Below, piece by piece: positions 32,195-40,186 of a stretch of 40,197 bases of DNA. The notes beneath the pieces were generated by a model. That model was not told the origin of the DNA. It did not search any database and saw nothing but the letters and a program-made list of their open reading frames with translations. Source of the DNA: Streptosporangiaceae bacterium (GTDB taxonomy: Bacteria; Actinomycetota; Actinomycetes; Streptosporangiales; Streptosporangiaceae); the NCBI GenBank assembly GCA_019245115.1, contig JAFARZ010000290.1:1-40197 (forward strand). The letters are read 5' to 3'. Position 1 is the first letter of the stretch, and the number at the start of each line of letters is the position of its first letter. Made by a program: the position numbers and the translations under genes.

Positions 32195-33625
32195 TCACAC
32201 GGCTGCCCCGGCCGCCGTGAGCATGTTGAGGCAGGCCAGTAGGGTCCTCGCCTGGACGTTGACGTAGTGGCTGTGCTGGGCCAGTGCCGTGAGCTGGCCA
32301 TGCGATACCCACTGAAAGCCATCCGGCGGGTCCAGTGGCGCCTGGCTCTCGTCAGTATCGATCAGCGAGTAGCGACTCACCGCATTGAGGAAACGGCCGC
32401 CCTCCTCGGAATGCAGCGCCGAATACTGGACGCGAGATGGTGCCGGGGAGGACACCAGATCCAGGAAGGCCGGCCGGTCCGCCGCGGACAAGTGAGCGTA
32501 GTTGCCAGGTGTGCACTGGACGGTGGGGCTGAGTTCCACCGTGTCGCGAAAGCCAGCCTCGAGCCGCGCGCGGGCCAGCACGTGCGGCACTCCCTCGATG
32601 TCGCGGGTCAGGAAGGCGACGACGCCTGGCCCGCACGGCTCGAACATTGGTTGCTTCCACTGAGCGACCTCGCGGTTGCCCGCCTTTACCGACACGGCCA
32701 CCACACGGAAGTAGCGCCCCTGCTCATGCTCGATTGCCGAGGTACCACGGATCCAGCCGAGCGCTGCGGCCAGCGGTACCCGGTCGGCACGGACTACGTT
32801 CCCGCAGCGCATGGAGGCGATCCACGACAGCAGATCGGTATCGGAGCAGCGCGCCCGTGGCGCGCTGCGACCCGGCAGCCCGGCCAGGACAGATCGCGTG
32901 TCCATGTTGACGACGTTGTCCTCGCGCAGGAGCTCACCAATCTGGCCGAGGGTCAGCCAGCGGAATTGATCGTGTGCGGGAACGTCGTCGGCGACCTCGA
33001 TGATCATGTTCCGGTTGCGTTTGCGGTAGAACCAGGAGCCGTGCTCCGACTGCAGCACGTCCGACAGCACGCTGCCCCGTCCAGGCCGCATGAAGTAATC
33101 GAGATACCTAACGGGCTTACCGCGGTGCACCTTTGTGTAATTACTGCGCGTTGCCTGCACAGTAGGGGAAAGCTGCAACAGGTTTGGATTGCCTGGCTCC
33201 ATCTTGGCCTGCATGAGGAAGTGCAGTACCCCGCCGAACTCGCGTACAAGGATGCCGAGAAGTCCTATCTCCAGCTGGCACATGATCGGCTGGTACCATT
33301 CGGCGGAATACATGCCGCCGGAACTGACGTGCAGGCCTTCTACCTGGAAGAACTGTCCGCTGATATGTGCCAGATTCCCGCTGCGACCGTCGAACGACCA
33401 GGCGTCAAGCTCGCGGAACGGGATTCGATCGACCTCCATGAAAGTCTCTCCGCGACACCGTTCGAGCCATTCAAAGATGTCATCCATATTCGGCATCTCG
33501 CCCTTAATGGTGACCGCCGAACGGGCGATCCTTGCAGCGAGGGCGCCGTTCTCCCGCAACCCGGTCAGCGCCGCTATGTCGGCATACTGCTCGCGTCCGC
33601 TACGGTGCGAAACTTTGATGGCCAT
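32195..33625 (-). CDS. NDP-hexose 2,3-dehydratase
   Basis: A 476-residue protein of the two-domain NDP-hexose 2,3-dehydratase family, which removes the C2 hydroxyl of dTDP-4-keto-6-deoxyglucose on the way to 2-deoxysugars. The internal duplication is visible: FRWLTLGQIGELLREDNVVNMDTRSVLAGL in the N half matches FQWVSHGQLTALAQHSHYVNVQARTLLACL in the C half. GNLAHISGQFFQVEGLHV matches EHEQGRYFRVVAVSVK, and LLQLSPTVQATRSNY matches TVELSPTVQCTPGNY. It starts at an ATG 23 bp after the O-methyltransferase stop, so the two are an operon. With the 3-ketoreductase it sets the sugar as a 2,6-dideoxyhexose. Confidence 0.93.
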   Translation of the reverse strand: MAIKVSHRSGREQYADIAALTGLRENGALAARIARSAVTIKGEMPNMDDIFEWLERCRGETFMEVDRIPFRELDAWSFDGRSGNLAHISGQFFQVEGLHVSSGGMYSAEWYQPIMCQLEIGLLGILVREFGGVLHFLMQAKMEPGNPNLLQLSPTVQATRSNYTKVHRGKPVRYLDYFMRPGRGSVLSDVLQSEHGSWFYRKRNRNMIIEVADDVPAHDQFRWLTLGQIGELLREDNVVNMDTRSVLAGLPGRSAPRARCSDTDLLSWIASMRCGNVVRADRVPLAAALGWIRGTSAIEHEQGRYFRVVAVSVKAGNREVAQWKQPMFEPCGPGVVAFLTRDIEGVPHVLARARLEAGFRDTVELSPTVQCTPGNYAHLSAADRPAFLDLVSSPAPSRVQYSALHSEEGGRFLNAVSRYSLIDTDESQAPLDPPDGFQWVSHGQLTALAQHSHYVNVQARTLLACLNMLTAAGAAV

Positions 33626-33648
33626 GAATGCAAGTAGTCTTTTCGATG

Positions 33649-34563
33649 TTACCGATAGCTACGATCGTTCTTATAGAAGGCCTGCCAGAAATAGCTCCAC
33701 GGCAATGACCATCCGTCCGCGACGCAGATCCAGTCCTCACCTGGCCGGTACGCTGTGATAAAGTCAGATGCCGCCGTCTCTACCGCCAGGTTGTCATGAA
33801 TGTCAAGCACCTGCCTAAGAGGTCCGCTCTCCATGGCTATCTGCACTGGCGTATCGCTTTCCGAATATCCGGTAATACTTTTATCCAAATATTTCCCGAC
33901 CGGATTCTTGACATAGAAGGAGGCACACTTGCGATCGATCAATTCAAGGTAATCACATACCGTCGCGGGACTCATCTCAGCTAGTGAATTTATATTGATA
34001 CACAAATCAAAATGTGCCGGATCCCGTATATTGTCAGCTCCGGCAGACTCTACAAAATTAATCTTAGCGAATTGCGTGTCATCTAGGACTTCGCGCAGGT
34101 ACTTCCTGCTCAGTTGCATAGTGTTCTTGAGATCGACAATGGTATACGTCGAGATATCATAGTTGGATAGGATCGCGTGGCACGTGCGCCCGTAGCCAGC
34201 GCCGATCTCGACGATATTTGCGCCCGCCAGGTTAATTTCCTGCTCGATGAATCCAAGTTCGAGAGTTGCCTGCAGATAGTCCAGGCAGATCTTCTCCCCA
34301 TTGCAGCACACGGTAACCGGATTACCTACCTCGCGATTTTTAATTCTTCGCACCCTGGCCCACTCCTGCTCGTCAAGGCCCATGCTGAGATGGTAAATCA
34401 GCGCTTTCAGGTATCTGCCGCCGTTAACCTCAGGATTCCAGAGCGAGATCTTGTAATTCCGCCGGTCAGATTTGAAGGTGGTCAGGTCGTCAGCCACTTC
34501 TTCGGTGATCCAGTTGTCCTGGATACGCTGCCACTGGCGACTAGCCTGGTAATTACGAGCCAT
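33649..34563 (-). CDS. NanM-like putative sugar O-methyltransferase (copy 1)
   Basis: A 304-residue S-adenosylmethionine-dependent methyltransferase of the group named after NanM of the nanchangmycin cluster. The SAM-binding motif is IVEIGAGYGRTCHAIL (near residue 118), followed by YTIVDLKNTMQLSRKYL and the acidic HFDLCININSLAEMS segment. The C-terminus ends in SYFWQAFYKNDRSYR. ATG at 34563 is preferred over the upstream GTG (34581), because AAGGAG lies 9 nt before it and the product then matches its paralogue in length. It is first in an operon with the 2,3-dehydratase. About two thirds of residues match the second copy at 35889-36803. Likely role: O-methylation of a deoxysugar hydroxyl; which position is unknown. 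Confidence 0.85.
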   Translation of the reverse strand: MARNYQASRQWQRIQDNWITEEVADDLTTFKSDRRNYKISLWNPEVNGGRYLKALIYHLSMGLDEQEWARVRRIKNREVGNPVTVCCNGEKICLDYLQATLELGFIEQEINLAGANIVEIGAGYGRTCHAILSNYDISTYTIVDLKNTMQLSRKYLREVLDDTQFAKINFVESAGADNIRDPAHFDLCININSLAEMSPATVCDYLELIDRKCASFYVKNPVGKYLDKSITGYSESDTPVQIAMESGPLRQVLDIHDNLAVETAASDFITAYRPGEDWICVADGWSLPWSYFWQAFYKNDRSYR

Positions 34564-34826
34564 CTCATCCTTCTCCTTCACGACAGATATTCAAGTGCAT
34601 AATTTCCGATGCCGCTAAAGCTGGTCTAAGCCTCGATCCACCGGCCATTCTGGTAGGTCGTTTCCGCTCCGATCCCGCACGACGGGTTCCGAGCGGACCT
34701 AGGGCACGGGCGGCGACCGCGGTCACGTCCCGGCGGATGGTCGCGGCCCGGGCCCACGCGGAAGAGCAGTGGCGCCTGCCCCGCCAAGGTTCACCAGGAC
34801 CTCCCGGCCGGTCCTCATTAGGCCAA

Positions 34827-34843
34827 CTAAATCAATGATTTAG
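34827..34843. promoter_or_regulatory. CTAAATC/GATTTAG inverted repeat before the 4-ketoreductase
   Basis: A 7-3-7 inverted repeat, very A/T-rich against its surroundings, 14 bp upstream of the first ATG of the 4-ketoreductase gene in the 295-bp divergent gap with methyltransferase copy 1. Its placement suits an operator or promoter element. Confidence 0.4.
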
Positions 34844-34857
34844 ATGGACGGGGGACC

Positions 34858-35880
34858 ATGGGTCTTCCCGCGTGTATCTTCCTCGCGACGGGGGCCTGCA
34901 CACAGGACGGAAAGGAATGGGACAACTTGTCCAGAGCCAGTGACTGCGAACAAACTGTTATTGTTATCGGCGGCACCGGATTCATTGGCGGGCACATCGT
35001 CACGGAGTTTGCTCGATCGGACCGTCAGGTCATCATCGTGTCACGTCACCCGCCCGAGAGTCAGGCCAAGACACGACATGGCGCGCTTGATCTGTGCTCC
35101 ACCGACATCCCACGCATAACGCAGTTTCTTCTCGCGCACCGCCCAGGCCTGATTGTGAATGCCTCAGGTGCGGTGTGGCGAACGAGCGAAGAACGGATGT
35201 GGGCGGTCAACTCGAAGATGGTGAACAATATCATTTCCGCAATTATAACGCTTCCATGGCGCCCGCGACTGATTCACCTTGGCAGTGTGTACGAGTATGC
35301 ACCCGTGCCAGCCGGCACGCGTATTGACGCTAAGACGCCGGAGCGCCCCGTCAGTGCCTACGGCCGAAGCAAGCTCGCCGGAACGTCCGCCGTTCTCCGG
35401 GCAACTAAGGCTGGGCTGATTGATGGTTCCGTTGTCAGGCTCAGCAATGTCACAGGGGCCGGCTCGCCTCCGGCCAGCCTCCTCGGCAGCGTGGCCGAGC
35501 GATTGACGAAGCTGCGTGGACGTGGCCCGGCGGTGATGCGGTTCGGTGAGCTCACGGGCCATCGGGACTTCCTCGATGCTCGGGACGTGGCAGCAGCGGT
35601 GAAGCTGGCGGCCGGACGATCCGCGCTGGGCCAGATGATCAATCTGGGCCGGGGCGAGGCGGTACACGTGCGACGCGCGGTGGAGATGATGGTTTCAGTC
35701 AGCGGACTCCCGGTGAGTATCGAGGAGGCTGGTGAGAACCAGGCTTCCGGGAACCGGGACGCTGGAACTGACTGGATTGAAGTTGAGACCTTGCCAGCCT
35801 GGCAACTACTTGGCTGGCGCCCAAAAGTTACCTTGCTGGAATCGCTCCGCGGGCTGTGGAAAGAAGTATCGGCAGCATAA
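34858..35880 (+). CDS. NDP-hexose 4-ketoreductase (extended SDR)
   Basis: A Rossmann-fold NAD(P)-dependent reductase/epimerase of about 317-340 residues: VIVIGGTGFIGGHIV (cofactor motif), LIVNASGAVWR, HLGSVYEYAPV (catalytic Ser) and SAYGRSKLAGTSAVL (Tyr-x3-Lys). In deoxysugar clusters this kind of protein reduces the 4-keto group as the last ring step (relatives: OleU, UrdR). The first ATG (34858) gives 23 extra residues without family likeness; a TTG at 34927 with AAAGGAA 9 nt upstream is a good alternative start. It is divergent from methyltransferase copy 1, and its stop lies 8 bp from that of copy 2. The stereochemistry it sets (axial or equatorial 4-OH) cannot be read here. Confidence 0.85.
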   Translation: MGLPACIFLATGACTQDGKEWDNLSRASDCEQTVIVIGGTGFIGGHIVTEFARSDRQVIIVSRHPPESQAKTRHGALDLCSTDIPRITQFLLAHRPGLIVNASGAVWRTSEERMWAVNSKMVNNIISAIITLPWRPRLIHLGSVYEYAPVPAGTRIDAKTPERPVSAYGRSKLAGTSAVLRATKAGLIDGSVVRLSNVTGAGSPPASLLGSVAERLTKLRGRGPAVMRFGELTGHRDFLDARDVAAAVKLAAGRSALGQMINLGRGEAVHVRRAVEMMVSVSGLPVSIEEAGENQASGNRDAGTDWIEVETLPAWQLLGWRPKVTLLESLRGLWKEVSAA

Positions 35881-35888
35881 GGCTGACG

Positions 35889-36803
35889 TTAACGGTAAAA
35901 TGCGTCGTTCTTGTAGATGGCTTGCCAGAAATAGCTCCACGGAATTGCGCGTCCGTCCGCGGCACAGGTCCACTCTTCGCCTGGCCGGTAGGCAGCGATA
36001 AAGTCCGTCACCGCAGCATTCACCGCCATGGTGTCATGAATGTCAAGGACCTGCCTAAGCGGCCCTGTCTCCATTGCCATCTGGATAGCCTCAATACCTT
36101 CAGGATGGCCGTCCATACTCCTGTCGGTGTGCTTTCCCACCGGATTCTTCACGTAGAATGATGCACACGTACGGCCGATCAGGCCGAGATAATCCTGCAC
36201 GATTTCTGGGGTCATCTCGGCCATCGAGTGAATATTGATGCACAAATCAAACCACATCGACTCCAGTGCGCTGTCAGCGTTACTCGCCTCGACGAACCTG
36301 ATCTTGGCGAATTGCTTGTCGTCCAACACTTCACTCAGATATTTCCTGCTCAGCCGCATGGTGTTGTTCAGGTCCACAATAGTATATCCGGCAATGTCAT
36401 GATTAGACAGGATCGTATGACACGTACGGCCGTAGCCGGCACCGATCTCCATCACACTGGCTCCTTGGAGGTCGATTTCCTGCTCGATGAATCCAAGCTC
36501 GAGCACGGCCTGGAGATAATCGAGGCAAACCGTTTCCCCGTTGCAGCGCACGGTGAGAGGGTTACCAACATTTCGATTCTTGACCTCTTTCAGCCGAGCC
36601 CAATTCTCTTTGTCCAGCCCCATAGCCAGGTTATATACCAGAGTCTTAAGATACCTTATTCCACTATTCCGGGGATCCCATAGGGCTATCTTGTGGTTCC
36701 GCTGGTCGGATTTGAAGTTAGTCAGATCATCAGCCGCATTCTCGGTGATCCAGTACTTTTGGATACGTTCCCACTGCTGGCTGGCCTGGAAGTTGTGCGC
36801 CAT
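35889..36803 (-). CDS. NanM-like putative sugar O-methyltransferase (copy 2)
   Basis: A 304-residue paralogue of the methyltransferase at 33649-34563, collinear along its whole length. SAM motif VMEIGAGYGRTCHTIL, then YTIVDLNNTMRLSRKYL, FDLCINIHSMAEMT and C-terminal SYFWQAIYKNDAFYR. Differences cluster in the middle (after FVEAS) and near KHTDRSMDGHPEG, which may be substrate-facing. The ATG has AGGAG 8 nt upstream. It is monocistronic, convergent with the 4-ketoreductase and divergent from the thioesterase. Two such enzymes suggest two O-methyl groups on one sugar, or two methylated sugars. Confidence 0.85.
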   Translation of the reverse strand: MAHNFQASQQWERIQKYWITENAADDLTNFKSDQRNHKIALWDPRNSGIRYLKTLVYNLAMGLDKENWARLKEVKNRNVGNPLTVRCNGETVCLDYLQAVLELGFIEQEIDLQGASVMEIGAGYGRTCHTILSNHDIAGYTIVDLNNTMRLSRKYLSEVLDDKQFAKIRFVEASNADSALESMWFDLCINIHSMAEMTPEIVQDYLGLIGRTCASFYVKNPVGKHTDRSMDGHPEGIEAIQMAMETGPLRQVLDIHDTMAVNAAVTDFIAAYRPGEEWTCAADGRAIPWSYFWQAIYKNDAFYR

Positions 36804-37185
36804 CCCTCATTCTCCTAACCATCGCCTTGGCGTGTTGAATCTCACCCGGTCATGCGATCCGCGGCATATTGCAGGGATTACCAGCGGCTCACGGCCACCT
36901 CCATGCCGAATTCAGCTGGTACACCTATGGGCCAGCGTCTTCGCCGTCGCTAACGTGAGCCTTGCACGCGGATAAAGGCATCCCGGCGGACCTGCTGGGC
37001 CGTCTGGCTGGGCCGAGTATCGTCGGGCTCAGCCGGCGGCAGGTCCGACGACCGACTGCGAGGCACGTTCCGCCGGCATGTACTGTAAGCGCTCAGTGGC
37101 GGATGCCTTGTCTACGACGCCAGGCGAGAAGGGCCCGAGCTGCTGCTTTTAGCCTCGCATTACCGCGCTATCGCATAAATAGCTC
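36804..37185. other. Divergent intergenic region, no gene seen
   Basis: 382 bp between methyltransferase copy 2 and the thioesterase. No convincing coding frame or strong hairpin was found. A short A/T-rich box (ATAAATAG, 37173-37180) directly before the thioesterase ATG is the only promoter-like element noticed. Confidence 0.4.
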
Positions 37186-37959
37186 ATGGCCTCGGACCCG
37201 GACCTGTGGATCCGCCGTTACCATCCTGCACCGGAGAGCAAGGCGCAACTCGTCTGCTTTCCGCACGCCGGCGGATCAGCCAGCTTCTACTTCCCTGTTT
37301 CAGCGGCACTGACGCCTGCCATCGATGTCGCGGCCGTCCAGTACCCAGGACGCCAGGATCGCCGCGCTGAGCCAAATGTCTGCAGCATTCCGGACCTGGC
37401 AGACGCGATCTTCGATGCGATACGCCCACTGGCGACCCGGCCTCTGGCCTTCTTCGGGCACAGCATGGGAGCGATACTCGCTTACGAGGTGGCGGTGCGG
37501 TTGGAGAACTCTGGTGCGGCTCCGCTGGCCCGGCTGTATGTCTCGGGACGGCGGGCACCATCGTGCCAGCGACAGGAAAGTGTGCACCAGCGGTCTGATC
37601 AGGCCATAATCGCGGAGCTGGAGCACCTCAGCGGCACAAGCTCAGATCTGCTCGCAGATCCGGAAGCGCTGGCGATGATCTTGCCTGCCATCAAGAGCGA
37701 CTACCGGGCGATCGAGACCTACCGGCCCCTCGAGGCCCGTGCGGTGCGGGCCCCGGTCACCGCCATTATCGGCGCAGAAGACTCCAGGGTGACCGTCGAT
37801 GAGGCCAAGGCCTGGCACCGGTACAGTACCGCGTCCTTTGACCTGCGGGTGCTCCCGGGCGGTCATTTCTACCTGGTTGACTGCAGGCAAGAAGTCATCC
37901 GCCTCATTGCCGAGGACCTGGTATTCCAAGCGGCCCGGCTGGGAGATGTCTTGCGATGA
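37186..37959 (+). CDS. Type II thioesterase (polyketide editing)
   Basis: A 257-residue alpha/beta hydrolase of the external thioesterase family that frees stalled acyl chains from PKS or NRPS carrier proteins. It shows LVCFPHAGGSASFYFPVSAAL (oxyanion region), the nucleophile elbow FFGHSMGAILAYE (Ser near residue 92), the Asp in IIGAEDSRVT and the His in LPGGHFYLVD, so the triad is complete. QYPGRQDR is typical of the group. It starts at ATG 37186 with no ribosome site and an A/T-rich box just upstream, so the message may be leaderless. It points to a modular PKS or NRPS nearby, which is not in the window; the flavin oxygenase follows in the same direction. Confidence 0.95.
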   Translation: MASDPDLWIRRYHPAPESKAQLVCFPHAGGSASFYFPVSAALTPAIDVAAVQYPGRQDRRAEPNVCSIPDLADAIFDAIRPLATRPLAFFGHSMGAILAYEVAVRLENSGAAPLARLYVSGRRAPSCQRQESVHQRSDQAIIAELEHLSGTSSDLLADPEALAMILPAIKSDYRAIETYRPLEARAVRAPVTAIIGAEDSRVTVDEAKAWHRYSTASFDLRVLPGGHFYLVDCRQEVIRLIAEDLVFQAARLGDVLR

Positions 37960-38105
37960 AGCGCACCGTCCTCTGGGCGGGAAAGGACGCGGCTGAGGCT
38001 CCTGGCGACGCAAGGCCCGCTTAAGCTGCCCCGGCGACTATGACCGTGGTGCCACGCCACCTCGCTCGCGGGCACGCGATGCTACCTCGGCGAAGGGATG
38101 GAAAC

Positions 38106-39530
38106 GTGACCGGACGACCGCAACACGGAGTCGTACTTGGCGGAAGCTGGGCCGGGATGCTGGCCGCTCACGTACTGGGCCGTCATATCGAGTCCGTCAC
38201 GGTGGTGGACCGCGACGTCCTCCCCGACTACCCCTCGCAGCGCAAGGGCCTGCCGCAGGCCCGCCACGTCCATCTACTGTGGTCGGGCGGTGCTCGCATC
38301 GTTGAAGGCCTGCTGCCCGGCACGATCGACCAAGTGCTGGCCGCGGGGGCACGCAAGGTCGGCTTCCACGAAGACGTGGTTACGCTGACATCGCACGGAT
38401 GGCAGCACCGCTTCCCGGCGAGACAGTACGCCATCATGTGCAGCCGTCCGTTGCTGGACTGGGTGATCCGCGACGAGGTCCTGGCCAGCAATCGAATCAA
38501 GTTGCGGCAGCGGACCGAGGCCGTCACCCTGGTCGGCGACAGTACCCGGGTTTCCGGCGTCGAAGTACGCAGCCTCGAGGACGACGCCCGGGAGGTTCTC
38601 GAGGCGGATCTCGTGATCGACGCCACCGGACGGGGCTCTGGTCTGCAGCAATGGCTGTCGGCACTCGGTCTTCCGCCCGTCGAGCGAGACATCGTCGACG
38701 CGGGAATCGCATACTCCACCAGAGAGTTCGCGGCACCTCCCGGCGCGACCACCGGGTTTCCCGCCGTCAACGTCGCTGCTGATCACCGGACGGGCAAGCC
38801 AGGCCGCTTTGGCGTGGTCGACCCGCAAGAGGGCGACCGCTGGATGGTTACCCTCTCATGTACCCGCGGCGGGGAGCTGCCGACTCGTGACGAGGACTTC
38901 CTGCCCTGTGCGCGAGCACTTCCCGATCCGCTCGTTGCGCAGCTCATCAGTTCGGTCGAACCAGTGACCCCGGTCTTCGTCTCGCACATCGGGGCCAACC
39001 GGCGACTGTATCCCGAGCGACTCTGCCGGTGGCCGGACGGCCTGCTCATCCTCGGCGATTCGCTCGCGGCATTCAACCCGATCCACGGTCATGGGATGAG
39101 CGCCGCTGCCCGCGGTGCGGCGGTACTGGACAAATGGCTCGCTGAGGGTGATTTTGGTCCCGGCGAGGCGCACGACACGCAGCGGGCGATCAGTGAGACG
39201 GTCGACGATCCATGGATGATGGCGGCGTCCAAGGACCTCGAGTACGTCAATTGCCGCAACGACTCCACGGACCCGCGGCTCAACCGGGATCTGGCGTACA
39301 CGCACCAGTTCGCGGACCTCGTCGCCCGAAAGTCGATACGCGCACAGGCGATATCCGACGTGGCCACCGACGTGGCGAGCATGAGCGTCTCCCAGTCCGA
39401 CCTTGGCACGAGCCGCTTCCTGTTGCTGGTGCAGCAGGCTAAGGAGCTTCCTGAGCTCACTAGACCGCCGTTGCACTCCGCAGAGCTCGCGATCGCGAAC
39501 TTGGAGTTGCGCGCAGCGGCGACGTCATGA
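38106..39530 (+). CDS. Flavin monooxygenase resembling polyether epoxidases (MonCI/Lsd18 type)
   Basis: A 474-residue FAD-dependent oxygenase. The N-terminal dinucleotide motif is GVVLGGSWAGMLAAHVLGRH with VVDRDVLPD; the DG-type segment follows (DLVIDATGRGSGLQQWLSALG), and the second FAD motif is LLILGDSLAAFNPIHGHGMSAAARGA. The layout, length and phrases such as RKGLPQARHVHLLWSGGARIVEGLLPG recall the epoxidases that oxidise polyene intermediates of monensin and lasalocid. Such enzymes are also related to other FAD hydroxylases, so the polyether link is probable, not proven. GTG at 38106 is the preferred start (AAGGGATGG upstream and standard N-terminus); the frame opens at an ATG at 38040. 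It follows the thioesterase and would act on the nascent or released polyketide. Confidence 0.8.
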   Translation: MTGRPQHGVVLGGSWAGMLAAHVLGRHIESVTVVDRDVLPDYPSQRKGLPQARHVHLLWSGGARIVEGLLPGTIDQVLAAGARKVGFHEDVVTLTSHGWQHRFPARQYAIMCSRPLLDWVIRDEVLASNRIKLRQRTEAVTLVGDSTRVSGVEVRSLEDDAREVLEADLVIDATGRGSGLQQWLSALGLPPVERDIVDAGIAYSTREFAAPPGATTGFPAVNVAADHRTGKPGRFGVVDPQEGDRWMVTLSCTRGGELPTRDEDFLPCARALPDPLVAQLISSVEPVTPVFVSHIGANRRLYPERLCRWPDGLLILGDSLAAFNPIHGHGMSAAARGAAVLDKWLAEGDFGPGEAHDTQRAISETVDDPWMMAASKDLEYVNCRNDSTDPRLNRDLAYTHQFADLVARKSIRAQAISDVATDVASMSVSQSDLGTSRFLLLVQQAKELPELTRPPLHSAELAIANLELRAAATS

Positions 39531-39754
39531 CCTAAAGCACCGGTCAAGTATCAGCGGTCTCCCCACCATCCAGAGGCCAGAAGTCCCCGCCGCCGACCCG
39601 GCCCGCACGCACATTCCGCCATTTTTCCAGTCGCGCCGCGGTTAATAGCATCGAGTTAAGCTGGCACGTTATCCACTTTGTGAGCGTCCCAAGGTAAGCG
39701 TGGCATGTGGCGCCGTGAACGGCTGTCTGCGCTGTCGTGTCCGCGGTCCGCCGT

Positions 39755-39798
39755 GCAACGTCGTGGCAACGTCGTGGCAACGTCGTGGCAACGTCGTG
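39755..39798. repeat. 11-bp unit in four exact tandem copies
   Basis: GCAACGTCGTG is repeated exactly at 39755, 39766, 39777 and 39788. The last copy runs into the outer stem of the structured module. Confidence 0.9.
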
Positions 39799-39874
39799 GA
39801 AATTAATGGTCTTGTGGAGGATAAGGCGCTGGTTTCCGGCGCCTTTTCTTCCGTGAGGCCCTAATCTTCCACGA
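39794..39874 (+). repeat. Structured module, copy 2 (nested hairpin, terminator-like)
   Basis: Outer stem TCGTGGAA (39794-39801) pairs with TTCCACGA (39867-39874). The inner stem AAGGCGCTGG pairs with CCGGCGCCTT (39823-39845) around TTT, followed by TTCTT, which makes it a good intrinsic terminator on the plus strand. TTCCGTGAGGC follows as in copy 1 at 11481-11541, showing common descent. It may end the thioesterase-oxygenase transcript. Confidence 0.6.
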
Positions 39875-39945
39875 GGCGCCGACCTCCGCGCCCGCTATAT
39901 GACGATATGCGTTTCTCGCCAGGCGGGAAGCGCAACGGGTGGACA

Positions 39946-39966
39946 GGCGACATGTCTGACATGTCG
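39946..39966. repeat. ACATGTCTGACATGT palindrome, site 4
   Basis: GGCGACATGTCTGACATGTC, the same motif as sites 1-3 at 11.4-11.9 kb, again about 70 bp after a copy of the structured module. Confidence 0.5.
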
Positions 39967-40110
39967 TGAACGTACCATTTCGGTATGCTCGCATATTACC
40001 AACTTTCAACCCCATACTAAGTGGGCGGGATCGTAAGTTCGTCTAGGGGCCTGCGCTCGCCCAACCCCGTGATTGTCACAAGGGCGCGGCTCCTCCGAGT
40101 GAGCAGCATG

Positions 40111-40186
40111 CCGATGGTGCCATCGGTGCCGCTCAAACCGATCAGTAGCGCTATAGAGCGTGCCCAATGGCGCCATCGGTGCCGCT
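40111..40186. repeat. Direct repeat of a 20-bp unit with palindrome
   Basis: ATGGTGCCATCGGTGCCGCT (40114-40133) recurs with one change at 40167-40186. The first copy sits in the palindrome CCGATGG-TG-CCATCGG (40111-40126). A regulatory or recombination role is possible; the window ends here. Confidence 0.6.

Noticed and set aside
35889..36803. Methyltransferase copies as a possible assembly duplication
   Set aside because: They differ at about a third of residues and have different upstream regions, so they are true paralogues.
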